Both the position numbers and the translations under genes were made by a program. A stretch of 64,000 bases of DNA, taken from assembly GCF_029836165.1 (NCBI RefSeq), contig NZ_JAOEBG010000001.1:434001-498000 (forward strand), in the 5' to 3' direction. This document shows, piece by piece, positions 18,907-27,420 of the stretch; within the stretch, counting starts at the first letter, position 1; each line of letters opens with the position of its first letter. Source of the DNA: Pseudomonas sp. GD04091 (lineage in GTDB: Bacteria > Pseudomonadota > Gammaproteobacteria > Pseudomonadales > Pseudomonadaceae). The notes under the pieces were generated by a model. The model was not told where the DNA came from, ran no database searches, and saw only the letters and a program-made list of their open reading frames with translations.

Positions 18907-19617
18907 CTATAGGAAGGTATGCAAACGCTGGTGGATCTCGTCCTGCTCGTCCAGTGGCAGGCGGCGCTTGCCGCTGAGGTAGTGCAGGCTGAACAGATCG
19001 AGGTAGGCGTCCAGCGCCTGCGAGGCCTGGTTGTCCCCCGCCAGGTCCAGGCACATGGCGGCCACTTCGGCGGTGCAGAAGTGGTCGTCGCGCTTGGAGC
19101 GGCGCAGGCGGTAGCGCGACATCTGCTCGGCCTGCAGGCTCAACACGGGGAATTTGTCGAGGTAGGGGCTCTTGCGAAACATCTTGCGCGCTTCGGTCCA
19201 GGTAGCGTCGAGCAGGATGAACAGCGGGCGTTTGCCCGGCTCGCGCAGCACTTCGCCGACCACCCGCTCCTGGGCCACGAACTCGCCCGGGAAGACGATA
19301 TAGGGCTGCCACTGCGGATCCTCGAGCAGCGCCAGCAGGCGCTCGTCCACGGAGGTGCGCAGCCAGCCGAACGCCGAGGTGTCCTCGATCAGGTCGGCGA
19401 TCAGCCAGCCGGTGTTGGTCGGTTTCAGCGGCTCGGTGTCGTGCATCAGCAGGCAGACACCGGACTGCGCCTGGACCCGCGGTTTCCAGGCGCACAGACA
19501 ATGGGTGGCGATGACCCGGCAGTCCGGACAGCGTTCGGCGCGCGAACCACGGGCGATGAAAGGTTTGTTGCTGCGGGCCAGGCGCTCGGCGCGCAGGCGC
19601 GCTACCGCGTGGCTCAT
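18907..19617 (-). CDS. DTW-domain tRNA-uridine aminocarboxypropyltransferase
   Basis: A 236-residue protein of the TapT/TuaA-like family, which adds the acp group to uridine in tRNA (acp3U47 in bacteria). An N-terminal zinc-like Cys cluster (RCPDCRVIATHCLCAW, about 33-48) precedes the catalytic D-x-T-W motif in LLDATWTEARKM. ATG 19617 (MSHAVARLRAERL) was chosen because the 27 upstream codons are not family-like. The 255-base gap before the response regulator gene shows nothing I can name. Confidence 0.88.
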   Translation of the reverse strand: MSHAVARLRAERLARSNKPFIARGSRAERCPDCRVIATHCLCAWKPRVQAQSGVCLLMHDTEPLKPTNTGWLIADLIEDTSAFGWLRTSVDERLLALLEDPQWQPYIVFPGEFVAQERVVGEVLREPGKRPLFILLDATWTEARKMFRKSPYLDKFPVLSLQAEQMSRYRLRRSKRDDHFCTAEVAAMCLDLAGDNQASQALDAYLDLFSLHYLSGKRRLPLDEQDEIHQRLHTFL

Positions 19618-19830
19618 GGCTGCAGGCCTTGGCAGGAAGATGGGAGAGGCACAGGGGATGACTCGGTCAAGACAAAGCGCCAGTCTACCAGAGCACACGT
19701 CATTTGCCGTGCAGCCCTGCCAGCGGCTCCTTTATAATCGCGGTCTTTGGCGGCCTGGAAACCTGCGGTTTCATGGAACGCCGCCCGCCGGCGCCGGTCA
19801 AAGCGCCAGTCATCGAACCAGGAGAGATTC

Positions 19831-20253
19831 ATGCTGCGTCTTATCGCCCCGACCCTGAGCCTGCTGCTCGCCCTGCCCCTGGCCGCACAGGCTGCCTCCA
19901 AGCAGGAATACGAGCTCACCCAGATGCTGCAGAAGGTCGCCAAGGAAAGCAGCGTCGGCACCCCTCGGGCCATCAATGAAGACATTCTCGACCAGGGCTA
20001 TACCGTCGAGAAAGGCAAGGCGCTGGTCAATCACCTGAGCGTGCGCGCGGAGCATGCCGAACGTATGAAGGCCAACCCGCAGCAGGTTCGCAGCCAACTG
20101 GGCAACAGCGTATGCCGCAACACTGGGTACCGCCAGTTGATGTCCAAGGGTGCAGTGATGGTCTACCGCTTCAGTGTGTACAAGACCAACCAGCCGGTCA
20201 TGGACCAGGCCTTCGACGCCGCCAGTTGCGTAGCCGGCACCAAGGGAAAGTGA
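19831..20253 (+). CDS. secreted PA3611-like (QSregVF) family protein
   Basis: A 140-residue protein with an N-terminal signal peptide (MLRLIAPTLSLLLALPLAAQA, cleavage expected near AQA). The mature part is helical with two cysteines (SVCRN and ASCVA) that could pair. It resembles the quorum-sensing-regulated virulence-factor family of Pseudomonas named from P. aeruginosa PA3611; function is unknown. The ATG has GGAGAG upstream. Its position between the DTW gene and recX/recA agrees with that synteny. Confidence 0.8.
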   Translation: MLRLIAPTLSLLLALPLAAQAASKQEYELTQMLQKVAKESSVGTPRAINEDILDQGYTVEKGKALVNHLSVRAEHAERMKANPQQVRSQLGNSVCRNTGYRQLMSKGAVMVYRFSVYKTNQPVMDQAFDAASCVAGTKGK

Positions 20254-20254
20254 T

Positions 20255-20461
20255 TCAGGCGACCTGATCGCTGTCACTGGCGCGCCGCTGCTCCTCATCG
20301 GCGCGCAACTCGGCCAACAGGGCCTGGAAATAACGCGAATGCCTCGTATCGCCCTCCAGGCGACGCAGGCACTCGCCCTCCAGGCTCAAACGATGTTCCT
20401 GTGCCGATCGTTCCAGCAACTTCAATAGTTGCCCATCCACCTCGATCACCAGCCGATGCAT
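20255..20461 (-). CDS. small conserved hypothetical protein
   Basis: 68 residues starting MHRLVIEVDGQLLKLL, with a strong GGAGG before ATG 20461 that decides against the longer frame. A beta strand followed by two helices at the N-terminus recalls ribbon-helix-helix proteins, but I cannot confirm DNA binding. It is convergent with the secreted-protein gene; the stop codons are one base apart. Confidence 0.55.
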   Translation of the reverse strand: MHRLVIEVDGQLLKLLERSAQEHRLSLEGECLRRLEGDTRHSRYFQALLAELRADEEQRRASDSDQVA

Positions 20462-20768
20462 ACCGCCACCTCCGCGCATCGTGCTCCGCTATCCCCAGTA
20501 AACCAAAGCTCCAGACAGCTTGGATCCGATCCGACCAGCGGTTCTCTCAGGCCCGAGGGCGGCGCGAATCCGCGCCAGCGTCTAGATTGAAAGCGAGTAC
20601 CCAACACAACGACAACAAGATGGAATTGCCACTGCACCACGGCCTTGAAGGCCTACTGCAACGCTTGAGGCTCACACTCAGGCCACAGCAGCCAGCGACA
20701 CACGCAGTGTCGCGGCCGGGACACACCATCGGCCCGGTCAGAGGTTTTGCTGCAGAAGGAGACGTTGA
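20462..20768. other. 307-base intergenic region
   Basis: The region lies between the divergent small gene and the LOG gene. It should carry both promoters, but I see no convincing -35/-10 pair, RNA gene or conserved ORF. It ends with AAGGAG at proper distance from ATG 20769. Confidence 0.5.
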
Positions 20769-21887
20769 ATGCCTTATCAACCGAACGAGCTGTTGTTCAA
20801 CCACTTCCGGGACAACGGCATCGACTTGAGCAAGATCGACGAACAACTGCAACTGGTCGCCCCGAACAGCCCCAACCTGCCGCTGTACCGCGACATGATG
20901 CTGACCGTCCTGCGCATGGCCCATGACGACCGCAACCGCTGGAACGCCAAGATCACCCTGCAGGCCCTGCGCGAACTCGACCACGCCTTCCGCATCCTTG
21001 AACGCTACAAGGGTCGACGCAAGGTCACAGTATTCGGCTCGGCGCGCACGCCACTGGAGCATCCGATGTATGCGCTGGCGCGCGAGCTGGGCGCCACCTT
21101 GGCGCGTTCGGACCTGATGGTGATCACCGGAGCCGGCGGCGGCATCATGGCCGCCGCCCATGAAGGCGCCGGTACCGAGCACAGCCTCGGCTTCAACATC
21201 ACCCTGCCCTTCGAGCAACACGCCAACGCCACGGTCGACGGCACCGACAAACTGCTGCCATTCCACTTCTTCTTCATTCGCAAACTGTTCTTCGTCAAGG
21301 AGGCGGACGCGCTGGTGCTGTGCCCTGGCGGCTTCGGAACCTTGGACGAGGCCCTTGAAGTGCTGACCTTGATCCAGACTGGCAAAAGCCCGCTGGTGCC
21401 AGTGGTGCTGCTCGACTCGCCCGGTGGCAGCTTCTGGCAGGACGCCCTGGACTTCATCAGTCGCCAGCTCGAAGAGAATCGCTACATCCTTCCCAGCGAT
21501 CTCAAGCTGGTGCGCCTGGTACATAGTGCCGACGAGGCGGTGGAGGAAATCAACCAGTTCTACAGCAACTACCACTCCAGCCGCTGGCTGAAGAACCAGT
21601 TCGTGATCCGCATGCATCACCCGCTAAGCGACGCGGCACTGCATGACGTGGAGGAAGGTTTCGCCGACTTGCGCCTGAGCGGCAGGTACCACCAGCAAGC
21701 CGACAGCGGCAACGAGCGCGAGGAAGGCAACTTCAGCCACCTGACACGCCTGACCTTCGCCTTCAATGGTCGCGATCAGGGTCGCTTGCGCGAGCTGGTG
21801 GACTTCATCAACTTGCCGGAGAACTGGGCCAAACCGCAGCCGATGCACACCACCCAGCGAGCACGGGAAGCCCTCAGGGTGAACTGA
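20769..21887 (+). CDS. LOG-family (TIGR00730) Rossmann-fold protein
   Basis: A 372-residue protein. The central LOG domain (about residues 85-260) holds the family motif PGGFGTLDE, with ITGAGGGIMAAAHEGA as the nucleotide loop. LOG proteins are cytokinin-type nucleoside 5-prime-monophosphate phosphoribohydrolases. This one belongs to the longer bacterial subgroup with extra helices at both ends, whose substrate is not settled. A 16-bp stem terminator follows. Confidence 0.85.
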   Translation: MPYQPNELLFNHFRDNGIDLSKIDEQLQLVAPNSPNLPLYRDMMLTVLRMAHDDRNRWNAKITLQALRELDHAFRILERYKGRRKVTVFGSARTPLEHPMYALARELGATLARSDLMVITGAGGGIMAAAHEGAGTEHSLGFNITLPFEQHANATVDGTDKLLPFHFFFIRKLFFVKEADALVLCPGGFGTLDEALEVLTLIQTGKSPLVPVVLLDSPGGSFWQDALDFISRQLEENRYILPSDLKLVRLVHSADEAVEEINQFYSNYHSSRWLKNQFVIRMHHPLSDAALHDVEEGFADLRLSGRYHQQADSGNEREEGNFSHLTRLTFAFNGRDQGRLRELVDFINLPENWAKPQPMHTTQRAREALRVN

Positions 21888-21894
21888 ACGCAAA

Positions 21895-21940
21895 ATGCCC
21901 TGCATGGCTGACACGCGTGCGTGCCAGCCATGCAGGGCAT
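21895..21940. terminator. long hairpin between the LOG gene and recX
   Basis: ATGCCCTGCATGGCTG pairs perfectly with CAGCCATGCAGGGCAT over 16 bp, with a 14-base loop. On the minus strand it is followed by TTTGCG, so it can end recA-recX transcripts. The last arm reaches the recX stop codon. Confidence 0.75.
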
Positions 21941-22410
21941 CAATAGTCGTCCAGATCGCGACCGCTGAGCAGCCGGCCGATCAGATCCATGGGGAAACCA
22001 CGGTAGGCGAGAAAACGGGTTTGCTGGGCCCGGCTGCGCGGATCCTGAGGGCGTTGCCCGGCAAATTTGCGCTGCCAGACATCTCGCAATTGCGCCGTCC
22101 AGTCCACCCCGCTCTCGCGAAGGGCCTGGTCGATATCACCTCGATTCAAGCCACGCTGACCAAGCTCCTCGCGAATACGCGCAGGGCCATAGCCGGCACT
22201 GGATCGATAGCGAATGAAACTCTCGAGATAGCGGGCTTCACTGAGCAGCCCTTCTTCAGCCAGCTGATCGAGCGCGGGCTCGATCAGCTCATCTGGAGCA
22301 CCGCGCTGGCGCAGTTTGCGCGTCAGCTCGACGCGACCGTGCTCGCGGCGGGCGAGCAGGTCCATGGCAGTCCGCCGAACAGCGACGGGGGTGTCGAGTA
22401 CGACGGACAT
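21940..22410 (-). CDS. recX: RecA regulatory protein RecX
   Basis: A 156-residue helical-repeat protein that caps RecA filaments and inhibits recombinase activity. Family features are [16 protein letters not shown] sequence near the N-terminus ([15 protein letters not shown]), [20 protein letters not shown] in the middle, and a C-terminal FLAYRGFP motif. It begins 8 bases after the recA stop, the usual recA-recX operon. ATG 22410 was chosen over the TTG four codons upstream. Confidence 0.95.
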   Translation of the reverse strand: MSVVLDTPVAVRRTAMDLLARREHGRVELTRKLRQRGAPDELIEPALDQLAEEGLLSEARYLESFIRYRSSAGYGPARIREELGQRGLNRGDIDQALRESGVDWTAQLRDVWQRKFAGQRPQDPRSRAQQTRFLAYRGFPMDLIGRLLSGRDLDDY

Positions 22411-22418
22411 GGGGCAGA

Positions 22419-23486
22419 TCAATAACCGGCGTCGGCGTCAGCCATGTCGTCGGCATCGGCCTCAGCGGCAGCGGCCTTGCCAGCGGTAGCTACGGCATTG
22501 GTGGTGAGCAGCTTCTCGCGGATCTGCTTCTCGATCTCTGCGCCGATGGCCGGGTTCTCTTGCAGGTACTTGGCAGCGTTAGCCTTGCCTTGGCCGATCT
22601 TGTTGCCCTGGTAGCTGTACCAGGCACCGGATTTTTCCACCAGGCCCTGGGAAACACCCAGGTCGATGATTTCACCGTTGCGGTAGATGCCCTTGCCGTA
22701 GAGGATCTGGAACTCGGCCTGGCGGAACGGTGGCGAAACCTTGTTCTTGACGATCTTGACGCGGGTTTCGCTGCCGACCACCTCGTCGCCTTCCTTGACC
22801 GCGCCGGTACGACGGATGTCCAGACGCACCGAGGCGTAGAACTTCAGGGCGTTACCACCGGTGGTGGTTTCCGGGCTGCCGAACATCACACCGATCTTCA
22901 TGCGGATCTGGTTGATGAAGATGACCAGGCAGTTGGCATTCTTGATGTTACCGGTGATCTTACGCAGCGCCTGGGACATCAGGCGGGCCTGCAGGCCGAC
23001 ATGCATGTCGCCCATCTCGCCTTCGATTTCGGCCTTGGGCACCAGGGCCGCCACGGAGTCGACGATGATCACGTCCACGGCGTTGGAACGCACCAGCATA
23101 TCGGTGATTTCCAGGGCCTGTTCACCGGTGTCGGGCTGCGAGACCAGCAGGTCGTCGACGTTGACGCCCAGCTTGCCGGCGTACTCGGGATCAAGGGCGT
23201 GTTCGGCGTCGACGAAGGCGCACGTGGCACCGTTTTTCTGGGCTTCGGCGATGACCGACAGGGTCAGCGTGGTCTTGCCCGAGGATTCCGGACCATAGAT
23301 TTCGACGATACGGCCCTTCGGCAGGCCACCAATGCCCAGCGCGATGTCCAGGCCCAGGGAGCCGGTGGAGATGGCGGGGATGGCCTGACGCTCGTGGTCA
23401 CCCATGCGCATGACTGCGCCCTTGCCGAATTGGCGTTCGATTTGACCCAGGGCCGCAGCCAAGGCGCGCTTCTTGTTGTCGTCCAT
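22419..23486 (-). CDS. recA: recombinase RecA
   Basis: A 355-residue recombinase and SOS co-protease. Walker A is GPESSGKTT (about residues 66-74), Walker B includes [10 protein letters not shown], and loop L2 around [17 protein letters not shown] is intact. The acidic tail ([14 protein letters not shown]) is typical of Pseudomonas RecA. The start ATG 23486 gives [14 protein letters not shown] LexA box lies 44 bases upstream. Activated RecA should also trigger cleavage of the tailocin repressor encoded at 55275-56021. Confidence 0.98.
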   Translation of the reverse strand: MDDNKKRALAAALGQIERQFGKGAVMRMGDHERQAIPAISTGSLGLDIALGIGGLPKGRIVEIYGPESSGKTTLTLSVIAEAQKNGATCAFVDAEHALDPEYAGKLGVNVDDLLVSQPDTGEQALEITDMLVRSNAVDVIIVDSVAALVPKAEIEGEMGDMHVGLQARLMSQALRKITGNIKNANCLVIFINQIRMKIGVMFGSPETTTGGNALKFYASVRLDIRRTGAVKEGDEVVGSETRVKIVKNKVSPPFRQAEFQILYGKGIYRNGEIIDLGVSQGLVEKSGAWYSYQGNKIGQGKANAAKYLQENPAIGAEIEKQIREKLLTTNAVATAGKAAAAEADADDMADADAGY

Positions 23487-23529
23487 TGAAATCCTCACGT
23501 GATCGACTTAGGCCCTGGGGCCGGAACAA

Positions 23530-23545
23530 CTGTATAAGTAGCCAG
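23530..23545 (-). promoter_or_regulatory. LexA (SOS) box of recA
   Basis: CTGGCTACTTATACAG on the minus strand fits CTG-N10-CAG, with the TATACAG half matching the gamma-proteobacterial consensus. It lies directly upstream of recA. Confidence 0.85.
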
Positions 23546-23590
23546 TATTATTCCACAGGGATTCGTTTCCGCAAACCCCCGCTGGGCGAT

Positions 23591-24073
23591 TTACTCGGCA
23601 CCAAGCTGTAACAAGCCGTCTAGCGCGGCGATCACCGTCTGTCGACGGACCGCTTCACGGTCGCCATCGAAGTGGCGCCGCTCGCTGCTGACATGACTGC
23701 CGTCGGCCCACGCCAGCCAGACCGTGCCCACCGGTTTGGCCGGCGAGCCGCCGTCGGGGCCGGCCACGCCGCTCACCGCCACGGCGAAGCGCGCGCCGCT
23801 GGCCGCCTGGGCGCCACGGACCATCGCCTCGACCACTTCCTGGCTGACCGCGCCGACCTGGGCGAACAATGGCTCGGGGACACCCAGCTGGCGGGTCTTC
23901 TGGGCATTGGAATAGGTCACATATCCCGCCTCGAACCAGGCCGAGCTGCCGGGAACGCGGGTGATGGCCTCGGCAATGCCGCCGCCCGTGCAGGACTCGG
24001 CGGTGCTCACCTGGGCCTTGAAGCGCCGCAGGTGCTCGCCCAGGCGAGTGGAAAGAACGGTGATCGGGTCCAT
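23591..24073 (-). CDS. pncC: CinA C-terminal-domain protein, nicotinamide-nucleotide amidohydrolase
   Basis: A 160-residue stand-alone CinA C-terminal domain that deamidates NMN to NaMN in pyridine-nucleotide recycling. The motif STAESCTGGG (about residues 23-32) with the catalytic Ser/Thr region and the block AVSGVAGPDGGSPAKPVGTVW are visible. ATG 24073 (MDPITVLST) was chosen. It lies just upstream of recA, the common cinA-recA order, and marks the right-hand chromosomal flank of the tailocin locus. Confidence 0.93.
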   Translation of the reverse strand: MDPITVLSTRLGEHLRRFKAQVSTAESCTGGGIAEAITRVPGSSAWFEAGYVTYSNAQKTRQLGVPEPLFAQVGAVSQEVVEAMVRGAQAASGARFAVAVSGVAGPDGGSPAKPVGTVWLAWADGSHVSSERRHFDGDREAVRRQTVIAALDGLLQLGAE

Positions 24074-24103
24074 GGCAGGCTCCTGGTTGGGACTGCGCAT
24101 ACC

Positions 24104-24673
24104 CTAACACCCACCACGGCCACCAGCACGCCGCGCGAGCCACTGGCCCGGGTAATGCACGAACAGGGCGTAGCTGCCCATGACCACGAGCTCGATCACC
24201 CACATCGCCGCCGCGGCATAGAAGGGATACAGCACTGGATACCGACCGAAGACACGAAACTTGGAACGCTGCAGGGCAAAGTCCGTATAGCTGAAATAGT
24301 GCTGGTGGATGACCAGCGCCGTGAGCGCCAGCCAGCCAGCAAGGAACAGCAGCCAGCGGTGCAAGGCCAGGGCAGGCATCTGCTCGATCGGCCGCAGGTG
24401 CCGACGCCACACCACGATCAACCCCAGCGCGCCAGGCAGCGCGGCGATGGCGATGTAGTTGGCGACCGCCTTGGACATCAGGGGGAACTCCGATGACCAG
24501 GGGCCGACACGCCCCAGCAGATGGTCATCGAGAAACCGCTCCAGCGCGATAGCCGCGTCCCCCTCGGCGAACGCTGGCACCCAGAAGGCCAGCAGGAACA
24601 CCGGCAATGCGCCGAGGGCGATGACCAGCCACTGCGCCAGACGAGAGGGCGAATGCTTCGCGGCCGATTTCAT
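24104..24673 (-). CDS. hypothetical inner-membrane protein
   Basis: 189 residues with about four hydrophobic segments (roughly residues 14-34, 68-88, 104-122, 150-172) and basic loops, so a polytopic inner-membrane protein. No motif recognised. It sits between the tailocin lysis genes and cinA with a 30-base gap to the latter; whether it belongs to the chromosome backbone or to the tailocin locus is unclear. Confidence 0.6.
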   Translation of the reverse strand: MKSAAKHSPSRLAQWLVIALGALPVFLLAFWVPAFAEGDAAIALERFLDDHLLGRVGPWSSEFPLMSKAVANYIAIAALPGALGLIVVWRRHLRPIEQMPALALHRWLLFLAGWLALTALVIHQHYFSYTDFALQRSKFRVFGRYPVLYPFYAAAAMWVIELVVMGSYALFVHYPGQWLARRAGGRGGC

Positions 24674-24726
24674 GCAGTCCTTGCTCCCGGCAATGTGTAA
24701 GGCACGCCATTATGCCGTGATCCCCA

Positions 24727-25236
24727 TCAGCGGTCAGGTTGCGCAAGCGCACGCAGATGATCCTGGCAGGCGCGCAAGGCGATCAGTCCGCGATCGCCGT
24801 CGTCGGTGATGGCGATAATTCGTCGAGCATTCTGCGGGTCAAGTCGGGCGCGTACGGGGCCATGATCCAGGCCGCTGGTAGCGGTGGCGGCAGGCACTGT
24901 GGTGCAACTGGCGTCGCGCTCGACCAGGACCGACAGGCGCAGATCGGCAGTAGCAAGGCGATCACGCAGACGGGCTTGAGATTGTTGAGCATCGTTGAGC
25001 TCCTGGAAATGTTTCGCTTCACTATCCTGCAGACGCCGCTCGAGGCTCAGGCGCCGCTCACGCTCGGCCAGCATCAGGCGGTGCAGCGCCTCGGCCTGGT
25101 CGAGGCGTTGGCGCACCAATTCCTGTTCCTGTTCGGCCAACTGCTGCCCCAGGCGCCAGCTCTGGACCTGCCAGGCCACTGCCGCGCACAGCAGCATCAG
25201 CACCCCGCAGAGCCCAAGCCGCAGGCGGTTCAACAC
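24727..25236 (-). CDS. Rz-like inner-membrane spanin of the tailocin
   Basis: A 169-residue protein with one N-terminal transmembrane segment (about residues 5-23) and a long Gln/Glu/Arg-rich coiled coil (25-100), as in phage i-spanins that join inner and outer membranes in the last step of lysis. GTG 25236 overlaps the end of the endolysin gene by 7 bases. An Rz1-like lipoprotein gene is nested in another frame. It closes the lysis set. Confidence 0.85.
   Translation of the reverse strand: MLNRLRLGLCGVLMLLCAAVAWQVQSWRLGQQLAEQEQELVRQRLDQAEALHRLMLAERERRLSLERRLQDSEAKHFQELNDAQQSQARLRDRLATADLRLSVLVERDASCTTVPAATATSGLDHGPVRARLDPQNARRIIAITDDGDRGLIALRACQDHLRALAQPDR
24783..24992 (-). CDS. nested Rz1-like outer-membrane spanin
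   Basis: This 69-residue frame lies wholly inside the Rz gene. It has a signal peptide ending in a lipobox (LLLPICAC), then a short proline-rich segment (CLPPPLPAAW), the hallmark of Rz1 o-spanins. The MLNNLKPV start was preferred to one ten codons earlier. Both features in one overlapping frame make this a real overprinted gene rather than chance. Confidence 0.8.
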   Translation of the reverse strand: MLNNLKPVCVIALLLPICACRSWSSATPVAPQCLPPPLPAAWIMAPYAPDLTRRMLDELSPSPTTAIAD

Positions 25237-25781
25237 AACACCTCGCGCGCCCTTCCCCAGAGTTCGAGGCGATCCGACAGGCCATTCAACCCGCCATTGA
25301 TATGCCGGGTGATCCGGTTGAACTCGCCCTGATCAGCCAGCGCGTTGAGGCCGCGCGAATGCCAGAACCAGGCCGCCGACTCGCAGGCCCAGCGCGGTTG
25401 CTCGAGGATCTGCGGCTGCGCCAGCAAGCGTTCGTCACCGAACAGTGCCCGGCTGCAGGCTTGGTAGTTGTTGCGCCCGGTCACCTGGATCAGGCCACGA
25501 CCGCAATAGCGCTGGCCGTCGCCATCGGCCTCGGGGGTGTTGCCCAGGCGCAACGCCAGGCTGCCGATGTCGTAGCGCGCCAGGTAACGGTCGTTGCCCA
25601 GTTCCTTGACGTAACGCAACTGGCCGGACTCGTGACCGACCTGGGCCAGGAATGCGGCGATGCGCTTGGGGTGGTCGATTTCCCAATTGGCCATGGCCGT
25701 GTTGAGGGCGGGAAGGAAGGTCACGGCGCGCTGGCCGGCGAGCGGGTAGATCTGGCGAAGTTGTTGTTCAGTGAGCAGCAT
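25230..25781 (-). CDS. GH19-type endolysin of the tailocin
   Basis: A 183-residue muramidase/chitinase-fold lytic enzyme without signal peptide, so it needs the holin to reach peptidoglycan. The catalytic region AQVGHESGQLRYVKE contains the expected general-acid Glu, and YCGRGLIQVTGRNNYQ is the second family block. ATG 25781 has GGAG at good spacing; an earlier ATG at 25796 lacks one. Its start overlaps the com-like gene by 14 bases. Confidence 0.9.
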   Translation of the reverse strand: MLLTEQQLRQIYPLAGQRAVTFLPALNTAMANWEIDHPKRIAAFLAQVGHESGQLRYVKELGNDRYLARYDIGSLALRLGNTPEADGDGQRYCGRGLIQVTGRNNYQACSRALFGDERLLAQPQILEQPRWACESAAWFWHSRGLNALADQGEFNRITRHINGGLNGLSDRLELWGRAREVLC

Positions 25782-25977
25782 CGATGGCTTCTCCATTGCG
25801 GTCTGATCGAACGGCGGACGCGGCCGCCATGGGTTCGCTCATGGGCGATGGCTCGAAGCGCGTGGCTTTCACATGATTCAAGGTACGACACCGGCCGCAC
25901 TTGATCTGGAGCTCGGAAACGGGGGTGATGCGGGCCAGCAGCTTGTTGCACTGGCCGCAGCGTAGATCGATGAACAT
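25768..25977 (-). CDS. Com-like small zinc-finger regulator
   Basis: 69 residues with two CxxC pairs, RCGQCNKLL and IKCGRCRTLNH, the pattern of the phage Mu Com protein, a zinc-binding translational activator of mom. No mom-like gene is nearby; here it directly precedes and overlaps the endolysin gene. The tail after residue 45 is unstructured. A nine-codon frame with its own AGGAAG-like site (26002-26031, MSDLPLDRR) lies upstream and could be a leader, which is uncertain. Confidence 0.75.
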   Translation of the reverse strand: MFIDLRCGQCNKLLARITPVSELQIKCGRCRTLNHVKATRFEPSPMSEPMAAASAVRSDRNGEAIDAAH

Positions 25978-26121
25978 GGGCTGGTCCTGACGGTTCGAAG
26001 GTCACCTCCGATCAAGAGGTAAGTCACTCATGTACTGCCCTTCCTGGTCGGCCCGCCGATTGAGCGACGACTATAGGAATTGCCCTCGGCCACAGGCACC
26101 GGGAAAGCCTCTCCTTGCCCA

Positions 26122-27156
26122 TCAGGCCTTGAGCGCCCCACTGCGATACGGCGCCGCGCCCTTGGCCCGCGCCTTGCCCTGGCGCCCGCCGTTGCACTGC
26201 ACGGTGGTACGCCAGCCAGTGCCGGTGAACATCTGCTCCACCGATTCGATCAGATACACGCCATCCAGCCCGGCGAGAAAACCGCTGGTCTCGATGCTGC
26301 GCTCGGCGAACAGGTCGGTGCGTCCCGGCATGTCCAGACGAACGCTGGCGCTATCGCGGTTGAAGCTGGCCAGTCGCGCCCGGACGGCTTGCTCGGCGGC
26401 AGCGCGGTTGGGGTAAAGGTGGCGGTCGGTATACACCGGCTGCACCCCCTGCGGCGCGTCGCCATTGACCAGTTCCACGGCCTGCAGACGACCGCTGGCG
26501 CTGTCCGGGTGCCGGGCCCTGACTGCTTTGTGGGTGTTCTTGTCCGCCAGCCTGAACTGCCACTGGCTGACATCGGCACGGGCAATGGTCACCACGCCCA
26601 AAGGCTTGCCACTGGCGCTCTGCCCGCCCTGGCGCGGCATCACCAGCAATTGCCCGTTGGCGAGCTTGGCGGTGCAGTCGTGCAGTCGGGCCAGGCGAGT
26701 GATGAAGTTGAAATCCGACTCGCTGTACTGATCGACCCGCGGCACCAACGCAGCCACCGGGCACACCGCCTGCCAGCCGTTGCGCGCGGCGATTTCGGCG
26801 ACGATGCGCTGCAGCGTCACGTTTTCCCAGCTGCCGCTGCGGATGGTCTTGCCAGTGCCGCGCAGGTCGCTGGCCTTGCCGCGGATCACCAGGGTGTCGG
26901 GCGGGCCGGACAACTCGACCTCATCCACGGTATAGCGGCCCAGGCGGCTCAAGGGTCGCCCGGCATAACCCAGGTGAACCTCGAGCAACGCGCCCCTGGC
27001 CGGTAGCGCCACGGCGCCATCGCGGGCGTCGATGCGCAGTTCGAACTCATCCGACTCCATGCTAGGTTTATCGGTGGTGCGTAACGACAGCAAACGGTCA
27101 TTGATCAACGTGGTGATGTCGTTGCCGTCGGCGATGATGCGAAATTGAGGTTGCAT
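26122..27156 (-). CDS. R-type tail hub protein gpD (late control D family)
   Basis: A 344-residue contractile-injection-system hub protein of the P2 gpD/VgrG-N family, which forms the baseplate hub to which the spike binds. The N-terminus (PQFRIIADGNDITTLINDRL) and the middle region with QYSESDFNFITRLA are characteristic. It follows gpX, as in P2 and R-pyocins, and precedes the Com/lysis set. A 116-base gap after it holds only the possible short leader frame described for the Com-like gene. Confidence 0.92.
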   Translation of the reverse strand: MQPQFRIIADGNDITTLINDRLLSLRTTDKPSMESDEFELRIDARDGAVALPARGALLEVHLGYAGRPLSRLGRYTVDEVELSGPPDTLVIRGKASDLRGTGKTIRSGSWENVTLQRIVAEIAARNGWQAVCPVAALVPRVDQYSESDFNFITRLARLHDCTAKLANGQLLVMPRQGGQSASGKPLGVVTIARADVSQWQFRLADKNTHKAVRARHPDSASGRLQAVELVNGDAPQGVQPVYTDRHLYPNRAAAEQAVRARLASFNRDSASVRLDMPGRTDLFAERSIETSGFLAGLDGVYLIESVEQMFTGTGWRTTVQCNGGRQGKARAKGAAPYRSGALKA

Positions 27157-27213
27157 GGTTCAGGCTCCACGGTTGCTTTGAAACGCGTCACCGCGCTGCG
27201 CGTCGACGGCATG

Positions 27214-27420
27214 TCAGTCCCACAGCTGGACGGCGTCGCTCGCCGCCAGCGGCAGCTCCGGCAACAGAATCCTCACACCGGCACGAAACGGCTGCGCCTC
27301 GTCCGCCAACCCCGGGTTGGCGTCCAGCACGGCCTCCACCGTGCCGGTCAGGTGCCCGTAGTAGTGCTGACAGAGGGTGTCGAGCAGGTCGCCCTCAGAC
27401 GTTTTGCAGGTCCTGGCCAT
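27214..27420 (-). CDS. tail protein X (P2 gpX-like)
   Basis: A 68-residue protein with a LysM-like fold (EGDLLDTLCQHYYGHL) that links baseplate parts in P2-like tails. ATG 27420 has GGAG upstream and lies inside the end of the gpU gene (26-base overlap), which supports translational coupling. A longer frame starting at 27459 is not needed. Confidence 0.88.
   Translation of the reverse strand: MARTCKTSEGDLLDTLCQHYYGHLTGTVEAVLDANPGLADEAQPFRAGVRILLPELPLAASDAVQLWD

Noticed and set aside
25721..26005. A 94-codon GTG-initiated frame overlapping the com-like gene
   Set aside because: Arg/His/Ser-rich with no motif; the com-like frame in the same DNA has two clear CxxC pairs, so this is its shadow.
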